Positions 62,562 to 64,000 of a stretch of 64,000 nt of DNA are shown here, piece by piece. The number at the start of each line of letters is the position of its first letter. Within the stretch, counting starts at the first letter, position 1. Source of the DNA: an uncultured Paraprevotella sp. (GTDB lineage Bacteria; Bacteroidota; Bacteroidia; Bacteroidales; Bacteroidaceae); contig CALUIV010000008.1 of assembly GCA_944320775.1 (NCBI GenBank), forward strand, positions 1 through 64,000, written 5' to 3'. The notes beneath the pieces were generated by a model, which was not told the DNA's origin, made no database searches, and was given only the letters and a program-made list of their open reading frames with translations. The translations under genes were made by a program, and so were the position numbers.

Positions 62562-62876
62562 TTATTTGATTTCCATCAGTTCGATGGCAATACCTTCTTC
62601 TTCGATGAAAGCAATCGTCAGATGTTCGTCGCAGACAGCAGGGCCGAACAGGATGTTCTTGTCTTTCAGTTCCGCTTCGAGCGAGGGTACCGTATAGGCA
62701 ATGTGTCCTTGCTTCTGTACCAGTTCCGGCATACAACTTCCCGCTTCGAATTTAAGAAACTCAATGCGGTTGGGGCTTTGGTTGAAATCGGTGAGCCATA
62801 CGCTTAATCCTTCGTTATATACGGCTCCTTCAGGAATGGTGTCGGTGATCAGACCGACGTGGTTAAATGTTCTCAT
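62562..62876 (-). CDS. VOC-fold (glyoxalase-like) protein
   Basis: 104 residues, one VOC module pair (NHVGLITDTIP..., GHIAYTVPSLEAEL...IAIELMEIK). Candidate metal ligands are His6, Glu in RIEFLKFE, His58 in GHIAYTV and the terminal Glu in IELME, so an isomerase or epimerase with a divalent metal is plausible. It is the first gene of the DhaK/DhaL/LsrF operon; its role may be an isomerisation or epimerisation between kinase and aldolase, as LsrG does with a different fold in AI-2 breakdown. No clear Bacteroidetes promoter box was found upstream (62877-62970). Confidence 0.78.
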   Translation of the reverse strand: MRTFNHVGLITDTIPEGAVYNEGLSVWLTDFNQSPNRIEFLKFEAGSCMPELVQKQGHIAYTVPSLEAELKDKNILFGPAVCDEHLTIAFIEEEGIAIELMEIK

Positions 62877-62971
62877 GGTTTTTTGTTTTTAATGTTCGTG
62901 ATATGAAATATAGATTCTATAAAACTAATGATCGTATAGCATAAGGGACTTATATAATGACCTGCCCAATT

Positions 62972-63985
62972 TTATTGCAAATCTTCTGCCGGCGTGTTTC
63001 CTTTTCCTGTTTTAAGGTATTTTCGTATGGTATATCCGGAATAAAAACCAAGCAAAAGTATCAGACCGAAGGCCAGTGCGATCCAAGTGAACAGATGGGC
63101 GATATGATCGTTCTGTCCGTAGGAATGCATGCCGCTGAGGAAGTAGTTTACACCGAAGAAAGTCATGAGGACCGTCGAAAAAGCCAGTACTGAAAGCAGG
63201 TTGAACAACCATTCCTTCAGGGCGAATTTCTGTAAATGGATGTGAGTTACCAGAGCGTAGATAATCATGGTGACGAGTGCCCATGTTTCCTTGGGATCCC
63301 AGCCCCAGTATCGTCCCCACGACTCGTTGGCCCAGATTGCTCCGAGGAATGTTCCGACGGTCATCAGAGCCAGTCCGATCCAGAGCATGATTTCGTTTAC
63401 AATGCTAAGTTCCCGGATTTTCGTTCCGATGCGTGTTGCCTTACCGGATTTGGGCATCAGGCACATCAGCGTCATATTGCTGATACCCGTCAGACAACTG
63501 AGGCCGAAGAAACCATAGGCTGCCACAATGACGGCAACATGAAACATCAGCCAGGGAGATTTCAGTACGGGGACGAGTGTGGTGATCTGCGGATCCATCC
63601 AGTTCAGTCCCGCAACAAAGAGAATCACACCGCCGAACAGTGCGGCTAGCGCAAAGACCAGCAAGTTGCGGCGGATGAACAGGAATCCGGCCAAAACAGT
63701 GGTCCACGAAACGTAGACCATGGTTTCATAAGAATTGCTCCAGGGGGCATAGCCTCCGATATACCAGCGTAAGCCCATGCCATACATGTGGAACAGGAAT
63801 ACGGCAAGGATGCCGGCGACGAACAGTCCGTCAATCCACTTGCTGCGCCGGATTCCGAAAAGGCAACCGACAGCCCAAAGCAGGCAGAGTCCGCCCAGTA
63901 TCAGATAACCAAGCCGACAACGGGCAAACACATTCAGCCGGTTGTATTTCACTTCTGTTTCCATTTTCCTATGGGTAATGTTCAC
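62972..63985 (-). CDS. ccsA: Cytochrome c biogenesis protein CcsA/ResC
   Basis: 337 residues and about eight membrane helices. The haem-handling WWD motif WANESWGRYWGWDPKETWALVT is present with flanking histidines (FHMYGMG, MFHVAVIVAAYG, HIHLQKF). It transports or presents haem for attachment to c-type cytochromes with ResB. The start is uncertain: GTG at 63985 overlaps a TGA stop in the neighbouring frame (GTGA), a usual coupling between resB and ccsA, whereas ATG at 63964 (METEVKYN) is a simple alternative. The frame is open to the window end, so a ResB-CcsA fusion, common in Bacteroidetes, cannot be excluded. It lies about 95 bp upstream of the VOC gene in the same direction and is probably a separate transcript. 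Confidence 0.85.
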   Translation of the reverse strand: MNITHRKMETEVKYNRLNVFARCRLGYLILGGLCLLWAVGCLFGIRRSKWIDGLFVAGILAVFLFHMYGMGLRWYIGGYAPWSNSYETMVYVSWTTVLAGFLFIRRNLLVFALAALFGGVILFVAGLNWMDPQITTLVPVLKSPWLMFHVAVIVAAYGFFGLSCLTGISNMTLMCLMPKSGKATRIGTKIRELSIVNEIMLWIGLALMTVGTFLGAIWANESWGRYWGWDPKETWALVTMIIYALVTHIHLQKFALKEWLFNLLSVLAFSTVLMTFFGVNYFLSGMHSYGQNDHIAHLFTWIALAFGLILLLGFYSGYTIRKYLKTGKGNTPAEDLQ

Positions 63986-64000
63986 ACCCGTCGCTCTGGC

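Overview
The window is a piece of a Bacteroidales chromosome, roughly 40-60 % GC depending on the gene. Evidence: RNA-polymerase promoters of the Bacteroidetes type (TTG/TTTG, 19-21 bp, TAnnTTTG) stand before several genes; there are many lipoproteins and secreted glycoside hydrolases; a BF3164-type lipoprotein, DUF5020 and DUF4293 proteins are present; and two proteins carry type IX secretion (T9SS) sorting domains. The T9SS domains make a Barnesiella/Odoribacter/Dysgonomonas/Porphyromonas-like relative somewhat more likely than Bacteroides sensu stricto, but the genus cannot be fixed from this sequence.

Layout. 0-6 kb: housekeeping and conserved envelope genes (OmpH/Skp chaperone, small membrane protein, pepD dipeptidase, a beta-helix lipoprotein, a secreted endonuclease/phosphatase-fold protein, rlmH). 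6.4-36.7 kb: a 30-kb, one-direction carbohydrate-active enzyme cluster headed by a Nudix/winged-helix regulator resembling AraR of B. thetaiotaomicron. It holds GH3, GH43(+CBM6-like), an unassigned TIM-barrel-like lipoprotein, GH120, an unassigned alpha-helical secreted protein, GH31, a GH36/clan-D-like enzyme, GH43 (DUF1349-like C-terminus), GH35, a second GH31, a broken GH2, an alkaline phosphatase, an intact GH2 and GH43+F5/8C+FN3. There is no SusC/SusD pair or hybrid two-component regulator in the window. The enzyme set fits side-chain stripping of plant cell-wall polysaccharide (xylose, arabinose and galactose residues). The cluster shows decay: a nonsense-riddled copy of a GH31 tail, a deleted and amber-interrupted GH2, and a further small fragment.

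36.7-41.2 kb: three secreted proteins of unknown role (two propeller-like, one with two TonB-C-like repeats). 41.3-41.9 kb: five tRNA genes on the minus strand (Val, Arg, Tyr, Gly, Asp) with a consensus promoter and a terminator. 42-56.7 kb: a T9SS-exported C10 (streptopain-type) protease with a companion lipoprotein, a DUF5020 barrel, uvrB, the bamD-omega-DUF4293 operon, a LysM/periplasmic-binding fusion coupled to an outer-membrane barrel, a T9SS type-B protein, uvrA and ybaK.

56.8-62.9 kb: the most unusual unit, an apparent six-gene minus-strand operon VOC - DhaK - DhaL - LsrF-like aldolase/thiolase - propeller lipoprotein - six-hairpin glycosidase. It pairs a hydroxyketone kinase whose substrate lysine is replaced with the class-I aldolase fold of AI-2 catabolism and two exported proteins. 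It may release and degrade an unusual sugar or diketose whose identity the sequence does not reveal. The window ends in a CcsA-type cytochrome c maturation gene.
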